Below are positions 9,899-18,396 of a DNA stretch of 64,000 nucleotides, piece by piece. The DNA lies in the NCBI GenBank assembly GCA_022821805.1, contig JAJECX010000001.1, forward strand, positions 124,001-188,000, given 5' to 3'. How positions within the stretch are numbered: position 1 is the stretch's first letter; each line of letters opens with the position of its first letter. This DNA comes from Anaerolineae bacterium. GTDB lineage: Bacteria > Chloroflexota > Anaerolineae > Aggregatilineales > Phototrophicaceae. Below the pieces are notes generated by a model, which saw nothing but the letters and a program-made list of their open reading frames with translations, did not search any database and was not told the DNA's origin. The translations under genes and the position numbers were made by a program.

Positions 9899-10684
9899 TT
9901 GCCAGCAGAAACGTCGACGCATTCTCACGTGATCATTTCGCCACATTTTGATGATGGCGTCTTCAGCTGCGGTGGCACGGCAAGTCAATTGACGGCGGCC
10001 GGGCACTCTGTGCTCGTGATTACCATGATGGGCGGTTTGTTCCAGGATGAGTTGCCCGATACGCCGATCCTGGCCGACCTGCACCGACGATGGCGGGCGG
10101 GCGTCGATCCGCTGCGCCAACGGCAGATTGAAGATGAAAACGCCTCGCATATCCTCGGCGTTGACTTCATGCACGTTCCGCTGCCCGATTGCGTCTACCG
10201 ACTGGCCGGCGACGAAGCGCTCTATCCGTCGGAGGAGTCGCTCTTCGGCGATGTCCATCCGGCCGATTACGCGCCTCGTCTGCTCAAGGGCATTCAAATT
10301 CCGGAGTTGGAAACGGCGGCCAAGGTGTATCTGCCACTGGGCGTGGGCCATCACGTCGACCATCAGATCGCGCGCGACTGGGGGCTGACGCAGATGCGCG
10401 ACGCGCCGGACAAGTCGGTCTTGCGCTTTTATGTCGAGTTCCCTTATTCCAAGGCGGATCAATCCACCGAGCTTGCGCTGTCCGCAATTGACCTGCCGCT
10501 TGAGCCGGCAGATGTCATTCTAAGTGACGCTGAAATGGAGGCGAAGATCAAGGCGATTGCTTGCTACGATTCGCAGATCAGCACATTTTGGGAGGACCTG
10601 AAGGCAATGGACGCCGATGTGCGGCGCGCCTTCACCGATACCGAGTCGGGCAGTTTCGTCGAACGCTTCTGGAAGCTTGCATGA
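9899..10684 (+). CDS. PIG-L/LmbE family deacetylase
   Basis: 261-residue zinc-dependent N-deacetylase family protein. The metal motif near the N-terminus reads SPHFDDGVFSCGG, where the family usually has HPDDE, and the second histidine cluster GHHVDHQ matches the family's H-x-x-H site. The start is a TTG at 9899, the only start giving the right N-terminus just before the first beta strand. Members act on N-acetylglucosamine-type substrates (GPI, mycothiol, bacillithiol). The substrate here is not determined. Ends 15 bases before the convergent zinc-ribbon ORF. Confidence 0.85.
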   Translation: MPAETSTHSHVIISPHFDDGVFSCGGTASQLTAAGHSVLVITMMGGLFQDELPDTPILADLHRRWRAGVDPLRQRQIEDENASHILGVDFMHVPLPDCVYRLAGDEALYPSEESLFGDVHPADYAPRLLKGIQIPELETAAKVYLPLGVGHHVDHQIARDWGLTQMRDAPDKSVLRFYVEFPYSKADQSTELALSAIDLPLEPADVILSDAEMEAKIKAIACYDSQISTFWEDLKAMDADVRRAFTDTESGSFVERFWKLA

Positions 10685-10699
10685 TTGGGGCGGACCCGT

Positions 10700-10894
10700 C
10701 TATAGCTCGCTGCAATTCCACATGAAGCCGCAATTTGGGCAGCGTACCTTGCATGCAAGTCTATGGGTCTCGCTCGCGCAGGCGGGGCAGACAGTGCTTA
10801 GGCTGTAGTTTGGCAGCGGCGCTGGCGGCGCATCGGCAAAGAGGCGTTCCACGGCCTGGCGCTCCGAAATTCCGCCGCGAATACCAAACTTCAT
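10700..10894 (-). CDS. small zinc-ribbon protein
   Basis: 64-residue ORF beginning MKFGIRGGISERQAVERLF and ending with a four-cysteine ribbon (CPAC ... CKVRCPNCG). The open frame extends upstream to 11026, but that part is the translated antisense of tRNA-Cys, so the start at 10894 is chosen. No good Shine-Dalgarno is seen. Small ribbons of this type bind zinc and often serve as nucleic-acid or protein adaptors. The function is unknown. It lies 29 bases downstream of tRNA-Cys on the same strand and may be co-transcribed with it. Confidence 0.6.
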   Translation of the reverse strand: MKFGIRGGISERQAVERLFADAPPAPLPNYSLSTVCPACASETHRLACKVRCPNCGFMWNCSEL

Positions 10895-10923
10895 TGGAGT
10901 TTTATCGGATAATGCAACTGAAG

Positions 10924-10995
10924 AGGCGACGGTGGGATTCGAACCCACGAATGAAGGTTTTGCAAACCTCTGCCTTACCACTTGGCTACGTCGCC
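10924..10995 (-). tRNA. tRNA-Cys (GCA)
   Basis: Minus-strand cloverleaf of 72 bases. The acceptor GGCGACG pairs with CGTCGCC, the discriminator is T (typical for cysteine), the D-loop contains AAGTGGTAA, the anticodon loop TTGCAAA carries GCA, and the T-arm has GGGTTCGAATCCC. CCA is not encoded. Confidence 0.97.
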
Positions 10996-11043
10996 CCAAG
11001 GGAGACATATTATACTTCTCCGCCATCTGTTTTCAAGCGCAAC

Positions 11044-11841
11044 TTAAGAAGGCTCATCGCCGGGCGACCAGCCAAAGGGCAGGTCTTCATCCAAGGCGTC
11101 ATAGGGGCTTAACGCCTCGGTTCCATGAGGAATGTATGCGTCCATCGTGGCGCTATTCTGGCGCGGCGCGCTTCGTCGGATAAGCCGGCGCAGGTCGCGC
11201 GCGTAATAGATTTCGCGCTCATCGCCGGTGGATAAGGCGATCCGCGCAACACCACGCGCAAGCGCGTCGACTGGCATCGGAGCGATCCGGCCTAGATAGA
11301 GCCAAGACAATGGCGGCAGCGCGCCGAGCAAGGTCATCGCTCGGTAAAAGAGCGGGCGGCTCTGCCCAGGCGCATACAAAAGCGGCGCTCGGACAACGGT
11401 GGCGCGCAATCCCATTCGCCGCATGTAATCTTCCGCCTCGCGTTTGGCTAATATGTAGCCGCGCCGAATCCAGGGCGCATAGGCGCTGCTGATAAGTATC
11501 ATGCGCTCGACGCCGTCGCTGACGCACATATTGGCGACGTTGCGCGCCGAAACAAAGTTGAGCCGCCGGTATGTAAGCCCACGCGTCGGATCGGCTCTCA
11601 AGCTACCAACGGTGTGAATGACGGCGGAGTGAAGACGCGCCTTGCCCCGTAGGCTGGCTGGGCTCCAGACATCGGCGGTAGACCAGCGCGTATGCTGCGC
11701 GAGCGGTCCCAGCCGGTCTTCCACGCCAGGCCGCACCAGGAGGCTAACGCTGGCGCCCTCCGCCAATAGCGCCGACGCAATATTGTCGCCCAAAAAGGTG
11801 CCGCCGCCAGTAACTAGGATGCCGCGTGAGCGCCTCGTCAT
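11044..11841 (-). CDS. NAD(P)-binding atypical SDR / complex I NDUFA9-like protein
   Basis: 265-residue Rossmann-fold protein. The nucleotide-binding motif GGGTFLGDNIA sits at about residues 12-22, the strand-4 region reads AVIHTVGSLRAD, and the RMILISSAY segment precedes a YILAKREAE stretch that provides the Y-x3-K pair. This layout fits atypical SDRs used as NAD(P)-binding regulatory subunits or sugar-nucleotide epimerase relatives. The C-terminal half (RIAPMPVDALARGVARIAL) matches the family's substrate domain. The downstream end lies 48 bases from tRNA-Cys. The specific reaction is unknown. Confidence 0.8.
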   Translation of the reverse strand: MTRRSRGILVTGGGTFLGDNIASALLAEGASVSLLVRPGVEDRLGPLAQHTRWSTADVWSPASLRGKARLHSAVIHTVGSLRADPTRGLTYRRLNFVSARNVANMCVSDGVERMILISSAYAPWIRRGYILAKREAEDYMRRMGLRATVVRAPLLYAPGQSRPLFYRAMTLLGALPPLSWLYLGRIAPMPVDALARGVARIALSTGDEREIYYARDLRRLIRRSAPRQNSATMDAYIPHGTEALSPYDALDEDLPFGWSPGDEPS

Positions 11842-12509
11842 TCTTTTGTTCTTTCAAGTATTAGTATCCCTACCGGCCAAGCTCGCTTTGATGCGGGTGT
11901 CTTCCCGTTTCAAGCTCGCTCGCTGCTTGCTTCATTTATTCCGGCTGGATTCCTTCTTTACCCAAGACAATTCTGACATCAATTGCGAAATCTGCCGTCG
12001 CATGTCGAAAGCAATTTATGCTGTCAGCCGCTCAGTCGCCAATACAAGGCTTGTCAACGTCGGATTTACTGTATAATAGGTGATGATAGGCGGATGACCA
12101 ATTTGGGTCATGGTCGCCTTGCAATGGAGTGCATTCAAGACCACCGAGAAGAGTCGCGGCGCGTAGGCGAACGTAGCGGTGACAGACTGGGGTGGCGAGA
12201 ATCAAGGCGAACTCGTTTCAGGCAAAACATGGACGGGTTTGCGGCTGCGGATTATTCCGCGCAAATGACGAGCGATCATTCGGCTTGTTGCGAGATTGGA
12301 ACAGATCGATATGGACTTTCGAATCGGGAGTTCATCGGTGAGAGTGAACATGAGTGGTACCGTAGATGCGGAAAAGGGACTACGGGGCATTTCGCGCTGA
12401 TTCTCTCGACACTGTCATAATCTCTTTAGCGGTTTGACGCATTCTGTAATTTGTCGCTGGTATGGCCGTAGTTTCGGAAAACTGCGGTTGTTTGCATTGG
12501 ATAAACCTT
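11842..12509 (+). other. long non-coding stretch before recX, candidate structured leader or ncRNA
   Basis: About 670 bases without a credible gene. A promoter-like pair (12051-12077) is followed directly by a hairpin at 12089-12118 (outer GGCG/CGCC, internal loop, inner ATGACC/GGTCAT). Further inverted repeats occur at 12222-12242 (GCAAA/TTTGC) and 12247-12260 (GCGGA-TTAT-TCCGC). A 145-residue ORF over the area has no protein-like composition. I cannot match it to RNase P, tmRNA, SRP or 6S RNA by their conserved sequences. It may be a structured 5' leader of recX-rny or a separate RNA. Confidence 0.4.
12051..12077 (+). promoter_or_regulatory. putative promoter upstream of the recX leader
   Basis: TTGTCA at 12051-12056 and a perfect TATAAT at 12072-12077, spacer 15 bases, which is shorter than ideal. 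It lies in an AT-richer stretch than its surroundings. Transcription would start near 12084, just before the 12089 hairpin. Confidence 0.5.
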
Positions 12510-13166
12510 ATGCCGGTCGTCACTGCCCTCGAAGTTCATCGGCAAGACAAAGAGCGCGTAAAGCTCTACCTCGATGACGAATACGCTCTTGACTTGCCGC
12601 TGATGCAGGCGTCGCGTCTAAGCCGAGGGCAAAAATTGACGCTTGCGGAGGTTTCGGAATTGTCCGACGCCGGCGCTTTGCAATCGACTTTCGACCGGGC
12701 TGTCCGCTTTCTCGCTTACCGACCCCGCAGTATTGAAGAAGTTCGCCGTCATCTTGTCAAGAAAGAGGTGCCGGAGTCTCAGATCGCGGTCGTGATAGAT
12801 CGGCTGCTGCGGCGTGGTTATGTGGACGATTTGGAGTTTGCGCGCTATTGGGTTGCCAATCGCGATCGCTTCAAACCCATGGGTTCGCGCGCGCTGCGAT
12901 ACGAATTGCGTCAAAAGGGCGTTGATGACGAAATCATCAACAGCCTATTGGCGGAGGTCGATGAGGAAGAATCGGCATATCGAGCCGCTAAGGCGCGGAT
13001 GTCGCGGTACCGGGGATTCACCCGTCAAGCATTCAGGCGAAAGCTGAGCGCGCTGCTGCGCCGTCGAGGTTTCAGCGAGCCCGCGATTAGCGATGTCGCG
13101 CTGCGGCTGCAGGAACAGCTTGAATCGAGTGATCCCGCATTTTTTCTCAGCAGCGATGATGACTAA
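12510..13166 (+). CDS. recX: RecX family regulatory protein
   Basis: Modulator that binds RecA filaments and limits recombinase activity. The open frame begins at 12462, but the sequence resembling the family starts at the ATG at 12510 (MPVVTALEVHRQDKERVKLY), giving 218 residues. Three-helix RecX repeats are visible: FDRAVRFLAYRPRSIEEVRR, then LLRRGYVDDLEFARYWVANR, then RKLSALLRRRGFSEPAI. recA is not in the window. rny follows 39 bases downstream on the same strand. Confidence 0.92.
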   Translation: MPVVTALEVHRQDKERVKLYLDDEYALDLPLMQASRLSRGQKLTLAEVSELSDAGALQSTFDRAVRFLAYRPRSIEEVRRHLVKKEVPESQIAVVIDRLLRRGYVDDLEFARYWVANRDRFKPMGSRALRYELRQKGVDDEIINSLLAEVDEEESAYRAAKARMSRYRGFTRQAFRRKLSALLRRRGFSEPAISDVALRLQEQLESSDPAFFLSSDDD

Positions 13167-13205
13167 GATCGGTGGAATCTAGCCGAATCAATTGAAGAAA
13201 GGAGC

Positions 13206-14822
13206 ATGACGAATGTATCCGATGGATACCGTCAAGCCACTATGGAATTACATCTATCTACCATTGTCCTCGTTATTTTTGTCGGAATTATCCTCGCAGT
13301 TGTTGGAGCTGGAGCGGGTTACCTCGTCGGCAGCCGCCGGGCGGTGCAAGCGCTGCTGACGAGACAGCAGGAAGAGGGACAAAGCGCTCTCCTCAAGGCA
13401 TCGGATGATGCCAAGCAGATTCTAACTAATGCCGACGCCGAGAAAGCGACGATTCTGGCGGATGCCGAAAACGAAGCGCGGCGCCGCATCAGCGATGCGG
13501 ACGCAAAGAACTCTCGCCGCCGCCGCGACCTCAATGAAGAAGATGAACGCATCCAGCGCCGCCGTAAGGAACTTGACAATCGGATGGAGCGCCTTGAGCA
13601 GCGAGACCAACAGCTGAACAAGCGCCAGAGCCGGCTGGACAGGAAGGAAAACGAGCTCAAAAAGTCGGAAGCGACCATGATTGACAAGCTGGAAGTCATC
13701 GCGCAAATGACCGTCGACGAAGCGCGCCAGCAGCTGCTTGATTCCATTGAGCTGGACGCGCGAAATGATATGGCGAGGATCATCCGACAGGTGGAAGCGG
13801 AAGCGCGCGAAACGGCCGATCAGCGCGCGCGCAGCCTGATTGCGATGGCGATTCAGCGGCTGGCGTCGGAGCAAGTGAGCGAGGTGTCCGTAAGCGTGGT
13901 TCACCTCCCAAGCGACGACATGAAAGGGCGAATCATCGGGCGCAATGGTCGCAACATTCGCTCCTTTGAGCTGGCGACCGGCGTGGATGTCGTCGTGGAT
14001 GACTCGCCGGAATCAGTCACCATCAGCAGCTTTGACCCGGTGCGGCGGGAAGTGGCGAAACGGACCATGGCGAAATTGGTGGTCGACGGGCGCATCCATC
14101 CCGCGCGGATTGAAAAGCTGGTCGAGGACACGCGCGCCGAAGTCGAGCAGATCGTGCGCGAAGAGGGTGAACGGGCGGCTTACGAGACGGGCATTCACGG
14201 CTTGCATGTGGAAGTGCTGACGCTGCTAGGCACGTTGAAGTTCCGTACCAGCTACGGACAAAATCAGCACGCTCACGCAATCGAGACAGCGCATATCGCT
14301 GGCATGATCGCGATGGAATTGGGCGCCGATGTCAACATCGCCAAAGCCGGCGGCTTGCTGCACGACCTTGGCAAGGCGATAGACCACAGCGTCGAAGGTA
14401 CCCACGCCGTAATCGGGGCTGAGTTCGTCAAGCGCTATGGCGGCAAAGACGCCGTCGTCAATTGCATCGCCGCCCATCATCATGAAGTTGAAAAAGAGTG
14501 CGTCGAAGCTTTCATTGTGGAGGCGGCTGACGCTATTTCAGGCGCGCGCCCGGGCGCTCGGCGCGAAAGCCTCGATTCGTACATCCGCCGCGTCAAGCAG
14601 CTTGAAGAGATCGCCAACGGTTTCGACGGCGTGGAACAAAGCTATGCGCTGCAAGCGGGGCGCGAGGTGCGCATCATCGTGCGCCCGGAAGTGGTTGACG
14701 ATTTCGCCTCGATTCAGCTGGCGCGCGATATCGCCAAGGAAATCGAGAACGATATGCAGTATCCGGGCCAGATCAAGGTGCACGTCATCCGCGAGACGCG
14801 GCGGGTGGAGTACGCGAAGTAG
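13206..14822 (+). CDS. rny: ribonuclease Y
   Basis: Membrane-anchored endoribonuclease that initiates mRNA decay. Order: an N-terminal transmembrane helix (about residues 17-40), a long charged coiled coil (about 45-190, rich in R/E/K heptads), a KH domain (GRIIGRNGRNIRSFE near 240), an HD domain with HDLGKAIDH near 385-395, and the family's C-terminal region ending KVHVIRETRRVEYAK. The length of 538 is close to the usual 520. An AAAGGAG ribosome site ends one base before the ATG at 13206, which is unusually close, so initiation at the in-frame ATG at 13242 is also possible. Confidence 0.96.
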   Translation: MTNVSDGYRQATMELHLSTIVLVIFVGIILAVVGAGAGYLVGSRRAVQALLTRQQEEGQSALLKASDDAKQILTNADAEKATILADAENEARRRISDADAKNSRRRRDLNEEDERIQRRRKELDNRMERLEQRDQQLNKRQSRLDRKENELKKSEATMIDKLEVIAQMTVDEARQQLLDSIELDARNDMARIIRQVEAEARETADQRARSLIAMAIQRLASEQVSEVSVSVVHLPSDDMKGRIIGRNGRNIRSFELATGVDVVVDDSPESVTISSFDPVRREVAKRTMAKLVVDGRIHPARIEKLVEDTRAEVEQIVREEGERAAYETGIHGLHVEVLTLLGTLKFRTSYGQNQHAHAIETAHIAGMIAMELGADVNIAKAGGLLHDLGKAIDHSVEGTHAVIGAEFVKRYGGKDAVVNCIAAHHHEVEKECVEAFIVEAADAISGARPGARRESLDSYIRRVKQLEEIANGFDGVEQSYALQAGREVRIIVRPEVVDDFASIQLARDIAKEIENDMQYPGQIKVHVIRETRRVEYAK

Positions 14823-14852
14823 GCGGAGAGACTATTGGACGTGATTGGTGAA

Positions 14853-16757
14853 TTACGGTAGATCCCAAATATCTACGGCATTTTCATTTGCATTGATGAT
14901 GTCGTGGACAAATCGAGACGGATTTGATTTCGGATAAACAATGTAGAGTCGTTGGGTAGCGCGTGTCATGCTTACATAGGTTAGTTTCCGCGCTCGCTCC
15001 TCAATTTCATGAGGACTAGCCGAAGAGCGTCCTACATAGGGAATCGTGCCTTCTTCAAAGTCTATCATGAAAACGACCGGGAACTCCAGTCCCTTCGCAG
15101 AATGCATTGTGATAAGGCCTACTTCGTCGTCTAACAGGAAATCTTCATGGCGGAAGTGTCGACATTTGATGCCCCTATCTGGAAGTTGCTTTTTCAACGC
15201 CCGAAACATTTCGGACTTCAATAGCCTACGAGGCGAGAGGATCGCAAAGTTGCTGTAGTTCAGGCGTAGGGACTGACGCAACGCGCTGATTTCGTTCGCG
15301 ATGTAGTCAACAGCAATTTTGGGACTCGTGTAGCGAACCAAGACCGGTTTGTCGCCAGCCTTGTCGATACTGGTGGGCGAGTGGTATTGGCGCACACTGC
15401 CTAGGGACCGACACTTGTCCAATATCGGCAAAGCGACATCCATAATCTGTCGCGTGTTCCGCTGATTTTGCGTCAGCAACCGTGTTCGACCGCCGCGCAA
15501 TGGTAAGCCCGCATCTCGCCATGAAATCCCGGAATAATGAATGCTCTGCGCCAGGTCTCCCAACAGTGTTACACTTCTATGTTCGTTGTAGTCCCTAATG
15601 AGTTTTGTTGCCAGATTCAGATAATTGGGGCGCATGTCCTGGGCTTCGTCGACGACCACCACATCAAATTGCCGAATTGGATTACAATGTTTCAATACAA
15701 GTTGAGGAAGTTCAGCCCAATCGAACTTGTTCTGTTCTCGAAGCGCTAACCGATATTGCTGATACACCTCCCACACCAACTCTCTCTGTGATCGCCTAAG
15801 AGCTTTGCCTCGGCCAGATCGTTTCAGGCGTTTGTATTCAGCCGAACTCGTGATGTCTCTTCCGCGTATAACATCGTCAATTTCGCTCAACAAGAATGAT
15901 GAGGAGAATCTAGCAATTGCATTGCCAGCAGGAAAGGACATGGCAACGTTGGACCTGATTTTCCGTATGGTGTTTTTTCGTGCGTTACTTTCCATTTCGG
16001 ACATGTCTATGTTGACTTCCCGCAGGCAATTTATCATCCAGTCACCAAAGGATTCAATTGTAAGGCTACCTGGCAATTCATCAAACTTGTCGGCGTACAT
16101 CCAGCCCAGTGCTGTTTTGAGCGCATTTGAATATGTAAGTATTAGGATATCGGTGTGTTTGCCAGATTTGGCCCGAAGCCTGCTAATGTTCTGAGCGCGG
16201 TGCAGGCCGAGCGCGGTCTTGCCGGAACCTGCCACGCCACGGATCAATAGCGGACCAGTTGCGTCTACATGACATAAGTCCTTTTGAGCAAGGGAAAGAT
16301 CAACTAAGTAGTCTAGGATTCCTGCGTAGTCTAGGATTCCTGCACCGCCAACATCAGGAGCCTCCTCCTGCGGATCTTCAAGTGGTTTCTCTTCAGAAGT
16401 GACATCATTTTGGGCTGGCGTCTCAACCAATATCCATTGCGCATGAACTTCATTAGGCAGGCTTTTGGGTGTGAATCTGTCTATTTCGACATGAGTACCG
16501 ACTTCCCAAATTCCGATATTGCCGCTCTTCAACCATTCCCATGCCAGTCGATATTGCGTACCCCTGCAGCGAGTCCGCCACACGTTGCGTGTGCGCTTTT
16601 TTCTCTTGCTTTTGAATTTTTCGTGAGGGTGGCTGACGGTGACACGGTAGTCTTTTCGAAGATCCTGAATCGTTAAGTCCACGGCATCCTGAACTCGAGG
16701 ATCGAGCCCATTGAAGGACTTGCGAAAGTGAGAGGATGTGAAGACTTCATAATTCAT
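14853..16757 (-). CDS. RelE/ParE-like domain fused to SF1 (UvrD-like) helicase
   Basis: 634 residues from the ATG at 16757, which has GAGG ten bases upstream. An in-frame ATG at 16781 would add eight. Residues 1-95 have the RelE/ParE toxin layout: an F-x-K-x-F-x-x-L helix, a basic middle, then GTQYRLAWEW and IWEVGTHVEIDRF strands. An acidic linker (about 105-150) contains a perfect six-residue duplication AGILDY. The helicase core has Walker A GVAGSGKT 174-181, DEAQD 370-374, GDLAQ 400-404, QNQRNTRQI near 430, TMHSAKGLEFPVVF 550-563 and YVSMTRATQRLYI 594-606. Codon use is visibly more AT-rich than in flanking genes, suggesting acquisition. A role in defence or DNA/RNA repair is inference. Confidence 0.85.
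   Translation of the reverse strand: MNYEVFTSSHFRKSFNGLDPRVQDAVDLTIQDLRKDYRVTVSHPHEKFKSKRKKRTRNVWRTRCRGTQYRLAWEWLKSGNIGIWEVGTHVEIDRFTPKSLPNEVHAQWILVETPAQNDVTSEEKPLEDPQEEAPDVGGAGILDYAGILDYLVDLSLAQKDLCHVDATGPLLIRGVAGSGKTALGLHRAQNISRLRAKSGKHTDILILTYSNALKTALGWMYADKFDELPGSLTIESFGDWMINCLREVNIDMSEMESNARKNTIRKIRSNVAMSFPAGNAIARFSSSFLLSEIDDVIRGRDITSSAEYKRLKRSGRGKALRRSQRELVWEVYQQYRLALREQNKFDWAELPQLVLKHCNPIRQFDVVVVDEAQDMRPNYLNLATKLIRDYNEHRSVTLLGDLAQSIHYSGISWRDAGLPLRGGRTRLLTQNQRNTRQIMDVALPILDKCRSLGSVRQYHSPTSIDKAGDKPVLVRYTSPKIAVDYIANEISALRQSLRLNYSNFAILSPRRLLKSEMFRALKKQLPDRGIKCRHFRHEDFLLDDEVGLITMHSAKGLEFPVVFMIDFEEGTIPYVGRSSASPHEIEERARKLTYVSMTRATQRLYIVYPKSNPSRFVHDIINANENAVDIWDLP
16308..16343. repeat. 18-bp perfect tandem duplication inside the helicase gene
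   Basis: GTAGTCTAGGATTCCTGC occurs at 16308-16325 and again at 16326-16343 with no spacer. It keeps the frame and encodes AGILDY twice in the acidic linker, which suggests a recent slippage event in a tolerant region. Confidence 0.95.
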
Positions 16758-16810
16758 CTTGCATTGACCTCGCCCATTCAATCACCGCACTTTCAGAAAC
16801 CAATAGACAG

Positions 16811-16835
16811 AAAAACCCCTGCCATTTGACAGGGG
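16811..16835 (-). terminator. intrinsic terminator of the PDZ-protein gene
   Basis: On the minus strand a six-base perfect stem CCCCTG/CAGGGG with an eight-base loop is followed by five T. It lies about 30 bases after the stop of the PDZ-protein gene and also separates it from the helicase gene. Confidence 0.85.
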
Positions 16836-16865
16836 CTTCTCACTTTACTTGCTACTGTCGGCGTC

Positions 16866-18188
16866 TTACTTGCTCGCCACCCTCAGCACCACATCGACCT
16901 GCAGCATCTCGCCATCGCGCAGGATATCGAGCGTTACCTGCTCGCCCGGCTCGTGGAAGTAGATGCGATTGCGCAGGTCAATCTCCAGCGTGACCGGCTC
17001 GCCGGCCACCGCTACGATGATATCGCCTTCCTGCAGGCCAGCCTTTTCAGCCGGCAGCCCTTCGATCACCTCGGCGACGAGGGCGCCCTGCCTTAGATCG
17101 CTGCCCTCGAAATGCGGGCTGTCCGGTTCCAGTTGCCAGTATCGCACCCCTAGCGTGACTTGCTTCTCATGCAAGCCCAGCCACTGCGAGCGATCTTGCT
17201 CAACCGGCTCAAGATCTCCGTATATCAGCAGGGGCGCGGCCGATGCCGGAATCTCGAAGCGCAAGGCGCGGTTCGCGCGTTCGACCGCGACCTGAATGGC
17301 GTCGCCGCTGAACAGGTCGGCGGCTTCTTCCACCGGCGCCCCATTGGCCTTAACGATGAGGTCAAACTGGCGCAGCCCGGCCGCGTACAGCTCATGCGCC
17401 GGGTCCAGCACGCTAACGACGACGAAGCCGTCGCCATAACCCAACTCGATATTGTCGGAAACGTAGGCGCGCTCAACCTCCACCCGCGGATGCGGACGCC
17501 GCGGCGGGCGCCGCCGAGGATCGCGCCGGCGGTGATCTTCCACGATAACCTTGATCGTCATTTCACGTTCACCGCGCAATATGTCGAAGCGAAGTTGATC
17601 GCCCTCGCTCAAAGCGGAAACAGCCGCGTCAGCTTCGCCAATGGTGCTGACGCCGTCTCCATCAATGGCAATGATTTCATCGTACAGATGGAAGCCAGCA
17701 GTTGCGACCTCGGAATCTGACAGCGCGCCCATGACCAGCAGCTTGTCGCCGCATTGACCGACAAACAGACCAACACTCGCCAGATCCAGCGGCATCGCGT
17801 AAAGGGGATTCTCAAAAAGATCCGCCGGACGCGCAATCAAGGTGAGATCTTCAGCGAATTGCGATCCGTCGCGGTCGATACTCAGCGACACCGTTGCGCC
17901 GATGCCGTGTTTCCAGACCACATCCCGCACCGTTTCGACCCTTATCGCTTCTCCATCGACCGCCATGACAACATCGCCCGCTTCCAGATCGACATCGGCC
18001 GCCGGCGTATTGGGAATGATGCCGGTGACGAACAAACCTTCATCGTGATGCCAGTAACGGATGCCGATAAACGGCGGAGTAGTCGCGCTTTCAGCTTGCG
18101 CCTCGTCTTGCGCGACTGCAAGCGCGGACGTCAACATCAGCGCTAGAAGAACGAGCGCGCGAATGAATATGCTTATGATTCGTTTCAT
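16866..18188 (-). CDS. secreted or lipid-facing protein with four PDZ-like domains
   Basis: 440 residues from the ATG at 18188, chosen because AGGGGG lies nine bases upstream. The open frame reaches 18215. A signal peptide (MKRIISIFIRALVLLALMLT, cleaved near AVAQ) is followed by four PDZ-like modules. Their typical strands read EAGDVVMAVDGEAI, LYDEIIAIDGDGV, QFDLIVKANGAPV and QEGDIIVAVAGEPV. No serine-protease domain is present, so this is not DegP/HtrA. Between modules 2 and 3 lies an arginine/proline-rich linker (about 12 Arg in 20 residues). It may be an extracytoplasmic scaffold or chaperone. It has its own promoter (18276-18304) and terminator. Confidence 0.8.
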   Translation of the reverse strand: MKRIISIFIRALVLLALMLTSALAVAQDEAQAESATTPPFIGIRYWHHDEGLFVTGIIPNTPAADVDLEAGDVVMAVDGEAIRVETVRDVVWKHGIGATVSLSIDRDGSQFAEDLTLIARPADLFENPLYAMPLDLASVGLFVGQCGDKLLVMGALSDSEVATAGFHLYDEIIAIDGDGVSTIGEADAAVSALSEGDQLRFDILRGEREMTIKVIVEDHRRRDPRRRPPRRPHPRVEVERAYVSDNIELGYGDGFVVVSVLDPAHELYAAGLRQFDLIVKANGAPVEEAADLFSGDAIQVAVERANRALRFEIPASAAPLLIYGDLEPVEQDRSQWLGLHEKQVTLGVRYWQLEPDSPHFEGSDLRQGALVAEVIEGLPAEKAGLQEGDIIVAVAGEPVTLEIDLRNRIYFHEPGEQVTLDILRDGEMLQVDVVLRVASK

Positions 18189-18275
18189 TGTGGGAAGCCC
18201 CCTTCGATTCAACAAATCTATCAGCAGCGTACCTATGCAGAATACGCCTGCACTAAAAAGAGATTGCTACAGAAT

Positions 18276-18304
18276 ACTTTATACTATTTGTCGCTCAGGG
18301 TCAA
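18276..18304 (-). promoter_or_regulatory. putative promoter of the PDZ-protein gene
   Basis: Minus-strand TTGACC (18299-18304) with TAAAGT 17 bases downstream (18276-18281), or TATAAA with 15. It lies about 90 bases upstream of the chosen start codon in an AT-rich stretch. Confidence 0.5.
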
Positions 18305-18396
18305 ATAATTGCCAAAAACTCACCAGCGCATTTCAAGGTAACCAGTAAGTCAGATTGCAGTCTTTGCCAGACGCATCGTAATCCCTGCTGGTCGCC

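Noticed and set aside
10700..11026. 108-residue ORF on the minus strand
   Set aside because: Its first 44 residues are the translated tRNA-Cys gene and leader. Only the part from 10894 is kept as a gene.
11983..12420. 145-residue plus-strand ORF before recX
   Set aside because: Composition is not protein-like, there is no ribosome site, and it begins before the likely promoter and crosses the hairpins. A structured RNA is a better reading.
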